The position numbers were made by a program, and so were the translations under genes. 10,109 nucleotides of DNA from Xanthobacteraceae bacterium (lineage in GTDB: Bacteria; Pseudomonadota; Alphaproteobacteria; Rhizobiales; Xanthobacteraceae): contig JASHSE010000351.1 of assembly GCA_030036975.1 (NCBI GenBank), positions 1-10,109 on the forward strand. The letters are read 5' to 3'. The notes under the pieces are model-generated. The model was given only the letters and a program-made list of their open reading frames with translations. It searched no databases and was not told the origin of the DNA. Of the stretch, positions 1 through 6,275 are shown piece after piece (positions within the stretch are counted from its first letter, which is position 1; every line of letters begins with the position of its first letter).

Positions 1-337
1 AGGATGAGGCCGAGGCGCTGGGGCCTGCATCCTTCGAGGCGCGCCTGCGGCGCGCACCTCAGGATGAGGAATGAGGGCAGCGAATAGAGCGTCAATGCAC
101 CACGATGGCGGTGGCGCTCATGCCTTCATGCTGAACGAGATCGAACAGCGTGGTGGCGCCGCGCATCGGCGCTTATAAAGCAAACAACGCGTTGAGAGTT
201 AATCGGCCGCCGTCGTCGCGACCATCCAGGCCATGCGGCAATGTGCGGCAATGACACGTGGCCCAAGCCATGAATCCATCAAGGCGTTCAGGTTAAATTA
301 GCCGCCATCCGCCGCGCCGAGCCTTGAGATAAAGAGC
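1..337. other. Upstream intergenic region with no confident gene
   Basis: I find no gene of normal size here. The left part holds a palindromic repeat (28-66, listed separately). On the minus strand, 92-172 reads as a short stop-bounded frame with coding-like codon choice, giving a peptide that ends in ATAIVVH; it could be the C-terminal remnant of a decayed gene. A second minus-strand frame, from ATG at 279 to TAA at 199, would encode 26 residues ending in VATTAAD, without a visible Shine-Dalgarno. An 8-base direct repeat, tgcggcaa, occurs at about 234-241 and 243-250. The rest should contain the mepA promoter, but no clear -35/-10 pair stands out. Confidence 0.5.
28..66. repeat. Palindromic intergenic repeat (REP-like), with the tail of a second copy at 1-9
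   Basis: The arms catccttcgaggcgcgc and gcgcgcacctcaggatg are nearly perfect reverse complements around a short loop. The 9-base end aggatgagg occurs at 61-69 and again at 1-9, so a second copy probably ends at the left edge of the window. Repeats with a CATCCTTCGAG...CTCAGGATG core are familiar as dispersed intergenic palindromes in Bradyrhizobium-like genomes; that link is from memory. The function is unknown. Confidence 0.75.
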
Positions 338-1303
338 ATGCCCCCTCTGATCCGCCCGCTGTTGATCGCTTTCCTGCTCGCAACCAGTTCGGCTTTGGCC
401 CAGGATTCCGGGTCGGAAACCAACCGGGCGGCGAGCACCATCGATACGACGCCGCCCGGCACGCTCAATCCGCAGCCGCTGCCGCCGCTGCCCAACCCCG
501 ATGCGCCGAACGTGCCGGCGCGGGAGTTGTTCGCCCGCAAGCTGACGCCGTTGCCGGGACCGGCGCGCGCCATCGGCTCCTATGCGGACGGCTGTATGGC
601 TGGCGCGGTTTCGCTGCCGATCACCGGGCCGACCTGGCAGGTCATGCGGCTGTCGCGCAACCGCAATTGGGGCAATCCGGAACTCATCCAATTCATCGAG
701 CGGCTCGGCGCCAACGCCAAGAAGGTCGGCTGGAACGGGCTTCTGATCGGCGACATGGCGCAGCCGCGCGGCGGCCCGATGATCAGCGGCCACGCCAGCC
801 ATCAGATCGGGCTCGACGTCGACATCTGGTTCACGCCGATGCCCAATCACGTGCTGTCGCGCGAGGAGCGCGAAATGGACGGCGCCGCCAACATGGTCGA
901 ACCGAGCGGGCTTGACGTCGATCCCAAAGTCTGGACGCCGGCCCACATGGCGGTGGTGCGCGCCGCCGCCGAAGATCCGCAAGTGACGCGCATCTTCGTC
1001 AACGCCGCGATCAAGAAGGAAATGTGCAGCGAAGCCGGAACCGACCGCGCCTGGCTCGCCAAGGTGCGGCCGTGGTGGGGCCACGCCGAGCACTTCCACG
1101 TCCGCCTCGCCTGCCCGCCCGACAGCCCGCAATGCAAGCCGCAGCCGCCGGTGCCGCCGGGCGACGGCTGCGGCCATGCGCTCGATTATTGGTTCAAGGA
1201 GTCGGTGCTGCACCCAAAACCGCCGCCAGGGCCGGCGCACCCGAAGTTCATAACGCTCAAAGGATTGCCGGCGGCGTGCCGCGCCGTCGTCAAGGCGCCG
1301 TGA
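338..1303 (+). CDS. mepA: Penicillin-insensitive murein endopeptidase MepA (peptidase M74)
   Basis: A 321-residue exported zinc peptidase expected to cut D-alanyl-meso-diaminopimelyl cross-links in periplasmic peptidoglycan during wall remodelling. Residues 1-21 form a signal peptide (hydrophobic core LLIAFLLATSS, likely cleavage ALA|Q). The mature protein carries the M74 motifs: GHASHQIGLDVDIWF at 151-165 gives H155 and D162 as zinc ligands with the family spacing, and WWGHAEHFHVRLACP at 246-260 supplies H249, H252 and H254, matching H206, H209 and H211 of E. coli MepA. The start at 338 places the signal peptide at the N terminus; the Shine-Dalgarno is weak. The C terminus (about 261-321) is rich in Pro and Cys and may be disulfide-stabilised. 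The gene appears monocistronic, with a palindromic repeat after its stop. Family assignment is firm. Confidence 0.96.
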   Translation: MPPLIRPLLIAFLLATSSALAQDSGSETNRAASTIDTTPPGTLNPQPLPPLPNPDAPNVPARELFARKLTPLPGPARAIGSYADGCMAGAVSLPITGPTWQVMRLSRNRNWGNPELIQFIERLGANAKKVGWNGLLIGDMAQPRGGPMISGHASHQIGLDVDIWFTPMPNHVLSREEREMDGAANMVEPSGLDVDPKVWTPAHMAVVRAAAEDPQVTRIFVNAAIKKEMCSEAGTDRAWLAKVRPWWGHAEHFHVRLACPPDSPQCKPQPPVPPGDGCGHALDYWFKESVLHPKPPPGPAHPKFITLKGLPAACRAVVKAP

Positions 1304-1324
1304 CGGCGGCGCGCCGTTTTATGA

Positions 1325-1390
1325 ATTCCGCTCATCCCCGCGCAAGCGGGAATCCAGGACCGGGCCCCGCTTTCGCGGCGACGAGCGGAA
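1325..1390. repeat. Palindromic intergenic repeat between convergent genes
   Basis: The outer arms ttccgctcatccccgcg (1325-1341) and cgcggcgacgagcggaa (1374-1390) are inverted copies with two mismatches. An inner hairpin, cccgc-gcaa-gcggg, lies at 1337-1350. It falls between the convergent ends of mepA and the Yip1-family gene, where it could act as a bidirectional transcription barrier. Neither side has a clear T-tract, so a classical intrinsic terminator is not shown. The core tcatccccgcgcaagcggga recalls a repeat type widespread in Proteobacteria. Confidence 0.75.
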
Positions 1391-1416
1391 GCCGAACCTC
1401 GATCTGCGTTTTGTTG

Positions 1417-1998
1417 TTACATCGCCGCCGGCCCGGCAAATACCCTGTGCTGCGCCCATTGGGCGAGCAGGGTGAGGACCAGCGCACAGGCGACGATCAA
1501 CGCGGCGAAGACGCGCGCGCGCGGCAGCGACGTCTGCAGCATCGGCGGCAGGCCGGTAAGCAAAACGTAAGCGCCGTAAAGGCCGGTGAGCATGAGAAAG
1601 TGCAGCCCCGGCAACAGCAGAAAAATTCCGGCGAGCCACACCGGCGTGTACGAATAAACCGCAAGCGCGAGCGCGGCGGCGAAATTCCGCCGTCCACCGA
1701 ACAGCGGCGCGGTGAGATAGAGCAAAAGCCCAAGCACGAGCACCACGGCGAAGTTTTCCAGATAGAAGAAGATCGCGCCGAAAATGCCGTCGAACAGCGC
1801 CGCGCGCACCACGCCGGTCCCCGGAACGATGACGCCGATGATGCACGCGCCGATGAACCCGCACAGCGCCGGAACGAGCGCCAGCAGCCCCACGGTGCGG
1901 GTCATCAGAGCGACCCAATCGATCGGTTCCTTGGCGACGCGCGGCCAGGCGCGAGCCGGGTCGATCAGGATCGCTATCGCGTGCAAAAAGTCTTTCAT
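1417..1998 (-). CDS. Yip1-family integral membrane protein
   Basis: A 193-residue, very hydrophobic protein of unknown biochemical function. About five membrane segments are visible, near residues 33-57, 66-96, 105-130, 132-150 and 163-180. The N terminus (MKDFLHAIAILIDPARAWPRVAKEP) is the typical amphipathic start of bacterial Yip1 proteins, in which a 'P..aw..ia.e' pattern precedes the first membrane segment. The segment GLYGAYVLLTGLPPML at 139-154 matches the family's conserved fourth-helix pattern. Its start lies 15 nt after the stop of the upstream GMC oxidoreductase on the same strand, so the two are probably co-transcribed; the Shine-Dalgarno is weak. Eukaryotic Yip1 proteins act in vesicle traffic, but no role is established for bacterial versions and I propose none. 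Confidence 0.85.
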   Translation of the reverse strand: MKDFLHAIAILIDPARAWPRVAKEPIDWVALMTRTVGLLALVPALCGFIGACIIGVIVPGTGVVRAALFDGIFGAIFFYLENFAVVLVLGLLLYLTAPLFGGRRNFAAALALAVYSYTPVWLAGIFLLLPGLHFLMLTGLYGAYVLLTGLPPMLQTSLPRARVFAALIVACALVLTLLAQWAQHRVFAGPAAM

Positions 1999-2013
1999 TG
2001 CGGAAAAACTTGC

Positions 2014-3639
2014 TCAGGCGGCGGCGCCGATCAGCGCCGCGCCTTTTTCGGCGATCATCATGGTCGGCGCGTTGGTGTTGCCCGAGGTGATGGTCGGCAT
2101 CACCGAAGCGTCGACGACGCGCAGCCGCTCGAGGCCGATGACGCGTAGCCGCTCATCGACCACAGCCAGCGGATCGCTCGGCAGGCCCATTTTGGCAGTG
2201 CCGACCGGATGAAAAATCGTGGTGCCGATGTCGCCCGCGGCCTTGATCAGAGCCTGCTCGTCGTCTTCCGGCACCGACGAGCCCGGCAGATATTCGGTCG
2301 GGCGATAAGCCGCGAGCGCCGGCTGCCGCACGATGCGCCGCGTCAGACGGATCGCGCTCGCCGCGACGCGGCGGTCCTGGTCCGTGCTCAAGTAATTGGG
2401 CTTGATCGCCGGCGCATCGGCCGCTTGTCGCGAGGCGAGCCGTACTTGACCGCGGCTCGACGGCTGCAGGTTGGCGACGCTCGCCGTGAACGCCGGAAAC
2501 CTGTGCAGCGGGTCGCCGAACTTATCGAGCGACAGCGGCTGCACGTGATATTGCAGGTTGGCGCGCACCTGATCGGAATCGGAGCGGGTGAACAGGCCGA
2601 GCTGCGACGGCGCCATGGTCAGCGGGCCGCGGCGGAACAGCGCGTATTCGGCGAGCATGCCGGCAAAGCCGAGCGGCGCATGATAGCGCTCGTTGAGCGT
2701 CTTGATGCCTTCGACCTTGTAGATCAGCCGCAGCTGCAAATGGTCCTGCAGATTGGCGCCGACGCCCGGCCGGTCGAGCACGACCGCGATGCCGCACTCG
2801 CGCAAATGCCCGGCCGGACCGACGCCGGACAACAACAGAAGCTGCGGCGAGCCGATCGCGCCGGCGGCCAGAATCACCTCGCCGCGGCAGCGCGCGCTGC
2901 GGGTCTCGCCGCCCTGCCGCCAGCGCACGCCGGCGGCGCGCCGGCCGTCGAACACAATGGCCTCGGCCAGACAGCCGGTCTCGAGCCGCAGATTGGGCCG
3001 CTGCAGCACCGGCTTGAGAAACGCGGTGGCCGACGACCAGCGCCGGCCGCGCTTCTGGTTCACATGAAAGGCGCAGCAGCCTTCGTTGTCGCCGGTGTTG
3101 AAGTCGGCGATGGATTTGATGCCGGCCTCGGCGGCGGCGGCGCGGAACGCTTCGAGCAGTTGCCAGTGCACGCGCGGCGGTTCGATGCGCAATTCGCCGC
3201 CGACCCCGTACTTGTCGCTGTCGCCGAGAAAATGGTTCTCGTGCTTCTTGAAATACGGCAGCACGTCGTCCCAACCCCAGCCGGTGAGGCCGAGCTGGCG
3301 CCAATGGTCGTAATCGGCGGCCTGGCCGCGCATATAGATCATGGCGTTGATCGCCGACGAGCCGCCGATCGCCTTGCCGCGCGGATAATTGAGCACGCGG
3401 CCGTTCAGCCCGGCTTCCGGCTCGGTCTTGAAGCACCAGTCGGAGCGCGGGTTGCCGATGGCGAACAGATAGCCGACCGGAATGTGGAACCAGATCCAAT
3501 TGTCGCGGCCGCCGGCTTCGAGCAGCAGCACGCGCTTTTGCGCATCGGCGGACAGCCGATTGGCGAGCAGACAGCCGGCCGAGCCGGCGCCAATGATGAT
3601 GTAGTCGTATTCGCCTTCGATCGGCGTCGGCTCGGACAT
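2014..3639 (-). CDS. GMC-family FAD oxidoreductase (choline/alcohol dehydrogenase-like)
   Basis: A 541-residue flavoenzyme of the glucose-methanol-choline family, which oxidises an alcohol group to an aldehyde or ketone. No signal peptide is seen, so it is likely cytoplasmic. The Rossmann ADP-binding motif GAGSAG is at 17-22, with E41 (LLLEAGG) in position to bind the FAD ribose. GMC signature 1 (PRGKAIGGSS) is at 86-95, signature 2 (GAIGSPQLLLLSGVGP) is mid-protein, and the C-terminal catalytic pair is H477 (FHPVGTAKMG) with N523 (SGNTNAPT). The Met at 3639 is preferred because a GCGAGG-like ribosome site lies about 5 nt upstream and the Rossmann fold begins shortly after; in-frame starts at 3663 and 3690 are alternatives. 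The substrate cannot be read from sequence. Choline, polyethylene glycol and long-chain alcohol dehydrogenases all share this layout, and the lack of neighbouring betaine genes weakens a betA call. It precedes the Yip1-family gene by 15 nt. Confidence 0.93.
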   Translation of the reverse strand: MSEPTPIEGEYDYIIIGAGSAGCLLANRLSADAQKRVLLLEAGGRDNWIWFHIPVGYLFAIGNPRSDWCFKTEPEAGLNGRVLNYPRGKAIGGSSAINAMIYMRGQAADYDHWRQLGLTGWGWDDVLPYFKKHENHFLGDSDKYGVGGELRIEPPRVHWQLLEAFRAAAAEAGIKSIADFNTGDNEGCCAFHVNQKRGRRWSSATAFLKPVLQRPNLRLETGCLAEAIVFDGRRAAGVRWRQGGETRSARCRGEVILAAGAIGSPQLLLLSGVGPAGHLRECGIAVVLDRPGVGANLQDHLQLRLIYKVEGIKTLNERYHAPLGFAGMLAEYALFRRGPLTMAPSQLGLFTRSDSDQVRANLQYHVQPLSLDKFGDPLHRFPAFTASVANLQPSSRGQVRLASRQAADAPAIKPNYLSTDQDRRVAASAIRLTRRIVRQPALAAYRPTEYLPGSSVPEDDEQALIKAAGDIGTTIFHPVGTAKMGLPSDPLAVVDERLRVIGLERLRVVDASVMPTITSGNTNAPTMMIAEKGAALIGAAA

Positions 3640-3678
3640 TGCGGCCTCGCTGCTGGTCCCCATCGCCAGAACACGCCG

Positions 3679-3709
3679 ACCATAACACACGCCTTGGCGA
3701 TCGACTCAA
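3679..3709 (-). promoter_or_regulatory. Possible promoter for the GMC oxidoreductase gene
   Basis: Read on the minus strand, TTGAGT (3709-3704) and TATGGT (3684-3679) each match four of six bases of the sigma-70 -35 and -10 consensus, but the 19-nt spacing is slightly long. Transcription from here would start near 3672, inside the longest possible reading frame, which would favour the starts at 3663 or 3639. This is a weak motif match only. Confidence 0.25.
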
Positions 3710-3722
3710 GCGAGCCACTTGT

Positions 3723-3785
3723 CTCGGTCCCGACCGAGCCGCATAGTGTTCGGGCACGACGAACGGCACGCTGCGCGCGTGCCGT
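3723..3785. promoter_or_regulatory. Two perfect inverted repeats in the divergent GMC/modA intergenic region
   Basis: CTCGGT-CCCG-ACCGAG (3723-3738) and ACGGCACG-CTGCGCG-CGTGCCGT (3763-3785) are perfect inverted repeats with 6-bp and 8-bp arms. They lie between divergent genes, about 100-160 nt before modA, where operators would be expected. Neither resembles the AT-rich ModE box. In GC-rich DNA such dyads can also arise by chance. Confidence 0.3.
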
Positions 3786-3886
3786 CAGCGCCCGGAACGA
3801 CGGTTCCCCAAAGCGGTCGTGGCGATCCCGACAATATCCGCCGGGCTTGCGCGGAGCGCGCCGCGCGACCGCATTGGAGAACCGTC

Positions 3887-4678
3887 ATGGTGCAGAAAAA
3901 GCGCTTCGCCGCGGCTGTTGCCGTGGCGCTGGCCATTGCGTTGACCGGACATTCCGCCGCCGCGCAACAAAATTCCATTACCGTGTTCGCCGCCGCGTCG
4001 ATGAAGAACGCACTCGACGACGTCGATGCGGCTTTCAGCAAAACAAACGGCGTCAAGGTGGTGGCGAGCTATGACGCCAGCTCGGCGCTGATCAAGCAGA
4101 TCGAAGCCGGCGCGCCCGCCGACGTCTTCGTTTCCGCCGACCTGAAGTGGATGGACTATGGGGTGCAGAAAAAGGTCATCAAGAACGACACCCGCGTCAA
4201 TCTGCTCGGCAACACGCTGGTCCTGATCGCGCCGAAAGATTCCAAAGTCGGTAACGTGACCATTGGGCCGGGTTTTGATCTCGCCAAGCTTGCGGGCGAC
4301 GGGCGCATCGCCACCGGCGACGTGAGGGCCGTCCCGGTCGGAATATACGCCAAGGAGGCGCTGGAAAAACTCGGCGTCTGGGCTTCGGTCGCCTCGAAGA
4401 TGGCGATGACCGCCAACGTACGCGCCGCGCTTATTCTGGTGGCGCGCGGCGAGGCGCCGTTCGGCATTGTTTATTCGACCGACGCCAAGGTCGAGCCCGG
4501 CGTCAAAATCGTCGCCACGTTTCCCGAGAATACGCATCCGCCGATCATCTATCCGGTGGCGGCGACGACGAACGCCAGACCCGCCACGGCCGCGTATCTG
4601 GCGTTCCTGCGCTCGTCGACGGCGCGGACAATTTTCCAGCGCTACGGCTTTGCGGTCCTGGCAAAGCCGACGTCATGA
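3887..4678 (+). CDS. modA: Molybdate ABC transporter, periplasmic substrate-binding protein ModA
   Basis: A 263-residue binding protein that captures molybdate (and usually tungstate) in the periplasm and delivers it to ModBC. Residues 1-26 form a signal peptide (positive start MVQKKR, hydrophobic core, likely cleavage AAA|Q). The mature protein begins with the ModA hallmark ITVFAAASMKNAL, where S38 of AAAS aligns with a molybdate-contacting serine. YDASSALIKQIEAGAPADVF (62-81) supplies the second serine region, and GDVRAVPVGIYAKEAL carries the later Val/Tyr part of the pocket. The C-terminal part (FPENTHPPIIYPVAAT, then a FLRSSTARTIFQRYGF end) matches the family. The start at 3887 is set by GGAGA six nt upstream and by the signal peptide. 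It is the first gene of modABC. No ModE-like site or molybdenum-cofactor riboswitch was recognised in its leader. Confidence 0.96.
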   Translation: MVQKKRFAAAVAVALAIALTGHSAAAQQNSITVFAAASMKNALDDVDAAFSKTNGVKVVASYDASSALIKQIEAGAPADVFVSADLKWMDYGVQKKVIKNDTRVNLLGNTLVLIAPKDSKVGNVTIGPGFDLAKLAGDGRIATGDVRAVPVGIYAKEALEKLGVWASVASKMAMTANVRAALILVARGEAPFGIVYSTDAKVEPGVKIVATFPENTHPPIIYPVAATTNARPATAAYLAFLRSSTARTIFQRYGFAVLAKPTS

Positions 4679-4690
4679 ATGAGATTATCG

Positions 4691-4808
4691 CCACGTATCC
4701 CGGGCGCAGCGCAGCGCGAAGCGGTGCGCTGCAGACCCGGGATCGTCGCATGCGACGGCCCCGCGTCAGTGGTGCACCGCCTCGCGCTGCACCGCATCCG
4801 GGGAACGG
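4691..4808. repeat. Composite palindromic repeat inserted between modA and modB
   Basis: Three inverted repeats stand side by side. At 4697-4743, atcccgggcgcagcgca pairs with tgcgctgcagacccgggat. At 4744-4757, CGTCGCATGCGACG is a perfect 14-nt palindrome. At 4759-4803, a ccccg...ccgggg hairpin has inner arms resembling ggtgcac/gtgcacc. The block fills most of the 138-nt modA-modB gap. It recalls dispersed Bradyrhizobium-type intergenic repeats with CGGTGCGCTGC and CCCGGG elements, from memory. Folded in the mRNA it could alter the ratio of ModA to ModBC or protect the upstream message. It contains no stop in the modB frame, so it could also be read as an N-terminal extension, though I do not favour that. 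Confidence 0.8.
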
Positions 4809-4816
4809 GCTTACGA

Positions 4817-5512
4817 ATGTTTGACATCGGGCCTGAGCAATGGACGGCGGTCGCGCTGTCGCTGCGCGTATCGGTCGTCGCCACCGCCTGCGCGCTGCCG
4901 TTCGGCATCGCCATTGGTTGGCTCTTGGCGCGCCGCAAATTCTGGGGCAAGACGCTGCTCGACGGCATCGTGCACCTGCCGCTGGTGTTGCCGCCGGTCG
5001 TCACCGGCTATCTGCTGCTGATTTCGTTCGGCCGGCGCGGCCCGGTCGGCGCCTTTCTGTACGAGCATCTCGGCATCGTTTTTTCATTCCGCTGGACCGG
5101 CGCGGCGCTGTCCTGCGGCGTCATGGGCTTTCCGCTGATGATCCGGCCGATCCGGCTGTCGATCGAAGCGGTCGACCGCCGCCTCGAAGACGCCGCCGCC
5201 ACGCTCGGCGCCAACCGCTTCCTGGTCTTTCTCACCGTCACGTTGCCGCTGGCAGCCCCCGGTGTGATCGCCGGCACGCTGTTGTGCTTCGCCCGCGCGC
5301 TCGGCGAATTCGGCGCCACCATCACGTTCGTGTCGAACATTCCGGGCGAGACCCAGACGATTTCGGCCGCGATCTACACGCTCACCCAAATACCGGGCGG
5401 CGACGCCGCGGCCGGCCGGCTCGTTGTCGTGGCGATCATGCTGTCGCTTGCCGCGCTGCTCGCCTCCGAATGGTTCGCGCGACGCGCCGCTCTCCGCGTT
5501 CATGGGGAATGA
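4817..5512 (+). CDS. modB: Molybdate ABC transporter, permease ModB
   Basis: A 231-residue inner-membrane channel subunit for molybdate, close in size to E. coli ModB (about 229). The N terminus (IGPEQWTAVALSLRVSVVAT) fits the family start and leads into the first membrane helix. The cytoplasmic EAA loop that docks onto ModC is at about 124-143 (EDAAATLGANRFLVFLTVTLPLA), followed by APGVIAGTLLCFARALGEFG, typical of ModB/CysT permeases. About five or six hydrophobic segments are visible. I chose ATG 4817 because family similarity begins there. An in-frame ATG at 4679 would add 46 residues encoded entirely by the palindromic block. No strong ribosome site precedes 4817. The stop overlaps the modC start as ATGA. 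Confidence 0.95.
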   Translation: MFDIGPEQWTAVALSLRVSVVATACALPFGIAIGWLLARRKFWGKTLLDGIVHLPLVLPPVVTGYLLLISFGRRGPVGAFLYEHLGIVFSFRWTGAALSCGVMGFPLMIRPIRLSIEAVDRRLEDAAATLGANRFLVFLTVTLPLAAPGVIAGTLLCFARALGEFGATITFVSNIPGETQTISAAIYTLTQIPGGDAAAGRLVVVAIMLSLAALLASEWFARRAALRVHGE

Positions 5513-6201
5513 GCGTGCTCGCCGTTGAAGTCGAAAAGGTGCTCGGGACGCTCAAGCTTGCAGTGCGCTTTCAAGCGGCCGGCGGCGCCACGGCTTTGTT
5601 TGGGCCGTCGGGAGCCGGCAAGACCTCGACGGTCAACATGATCGCCGGCCTGCTGCGGCCGGATCGCGGTCGGATCGCGCTCGACGACACGGTGCTGTTC
5701 GACGCGTCGGCCGGCATCGACGTGCCGCCGCATCGGCGACGCATCGGCTACGTATTCCAGGATGGCCGACTGTTTCCGCATCTTTCGGTGCGGCAGAACC
5801 TCGACTATGGCCGGCGCATGAGCGGCCATCCGCGCGATGCCGGCGCGCTGGACCGTATCATCGCTCTGCTCGACATCGGCCACCTGCTCGAGCGGCGGCC
5901 GCGCATGCTCTCAGGCGGCGAGCGCCAGCGCATCGCCATCGGCCGCGCCTTGCTGATGCGCCCCCGGCTTTTGCTGCTCGATGAGCCGCTTGCCGCATTG
6001 GATGCAGCGCGCAAGCGCGAGATTTTACCCTATCTGGTCCGTTTGCGCGACGAAGCCGGCGTGCCGATCGTCTATGTCAGTCATATTGCGGCCGAGCTGG
6101 CCCGCATCGCCACCCACGTGGTTTGCCTGAACTGCGGACACGTCGTCGCCACCGACGGCGTCGACCTGCTCAAGGACGGCGATGCCGATGCGTTTGCCTG
6201 A
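5509..6201 (+). CDS. modC: Molybdate ABC transporter, ATP-binding protein ModC, short form
   Basis: A 230-residue cytoplasmic ATPase that powers molybdate import through ModB. In order it has Walker A GPSGAGKTS (32-40), Q-loop Q84 (YVFQDGRLFPHL), ABC signature LSGGERQR (134-141), Walker B LLLLDEP (154-160), D-loop LAALD, and H-loop H192 (VYVSHIAAEL). QDGRLFPHLSVRQNLDYG is strongly ModC-like. The protein stops soon after the nucleotide-binding domain, whereas E. coli ModC is about 352 residues with a C-terminal TOBE/Mop molybdate-binding domain. The reading frame ends cleanly and no downstream remnant of that domain is seen, so this looks like a natural short form. In full-length homologues the missing domain mediates feedback inhibition by molybdate, which may therefore be absent here. 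The ATGA overlap with modB indicates translational coupling. Confidence 0.93.
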   Translation: MSVLAVEVEKVLGTLKLAVRFQAAGGATALFGPSGAGKTSTVNMIAGLLRPDRGRIALDDTVLFDASAGIDVPPHRRRIGYVFQDGRLFPHLSVRQNLDYGRRMSGHPRDAGALDRIIALLDIGHLLERRPRMLSGGERQRIAIGRALLMRPRLLLLDEPLAALDAARKREILPYLVRLRDEAGVPIVYVSHIAAELARIATHVVCLNCGHVVATDGVDLLKDGDADAFA

Positions 6202-6220
6202 GCTTCGCCCGCGGCGAAGC
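6202..6220 (+). terminator. Stem-loop right after modC, possible operon end
   Basis: GCTTCGCC-CGC-GGCGAAGC is a perfect 8-bp stem with a 3-nt loop starting immediately after the modC stop. No T-tract follows (the next bases are caaggataaac), so it is not a standard intrinsic terminator. It could still protect the modABC message 3' end or weaken read-through to the permease gene 55 nt beyond. Confidence 0.4.
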
Positions 6221-6275
6221 CAAGGATAAACAATCGCCGTTTGTCTGCCGCCGCCGCCGCGGATTATGATTCGGG

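Noticed and set aside
293..1240. A 315-codon minus-strand open frame opposite mepA
   Set aside because: It is antisense to a confident zinc-peptidase gene, has no family features, and its composition (rich in Arg, His and Gly) is typical of a shadow frame.
2209..4074. A long plus-strand open frame (621 codons) running antisense to the GMC oxidoreductase and into modA
   Set aside because: It overlaps strongly supported genes. Its translation is rich in Arg, Ala and Gly with no recognisable domain, as expected for antisense frames in GC-rich DNA.
4679..4816. ATG 4679 as the start of modB
   Set aside because: It would add 46 residues encoded almost entirely by the palindromic repeat, while similarity to ModB begins at 4817. 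It is kept only as an alternative.
4840..6201. A single 453-codon frame that would fuse extra sequence to the N terminus of ModC
   Set aside because: The first 223 codons are modB read in the wrong frame. Normal ABC similarity starts at the ATG at 5509, which overlaps the modB stop as ATGA.
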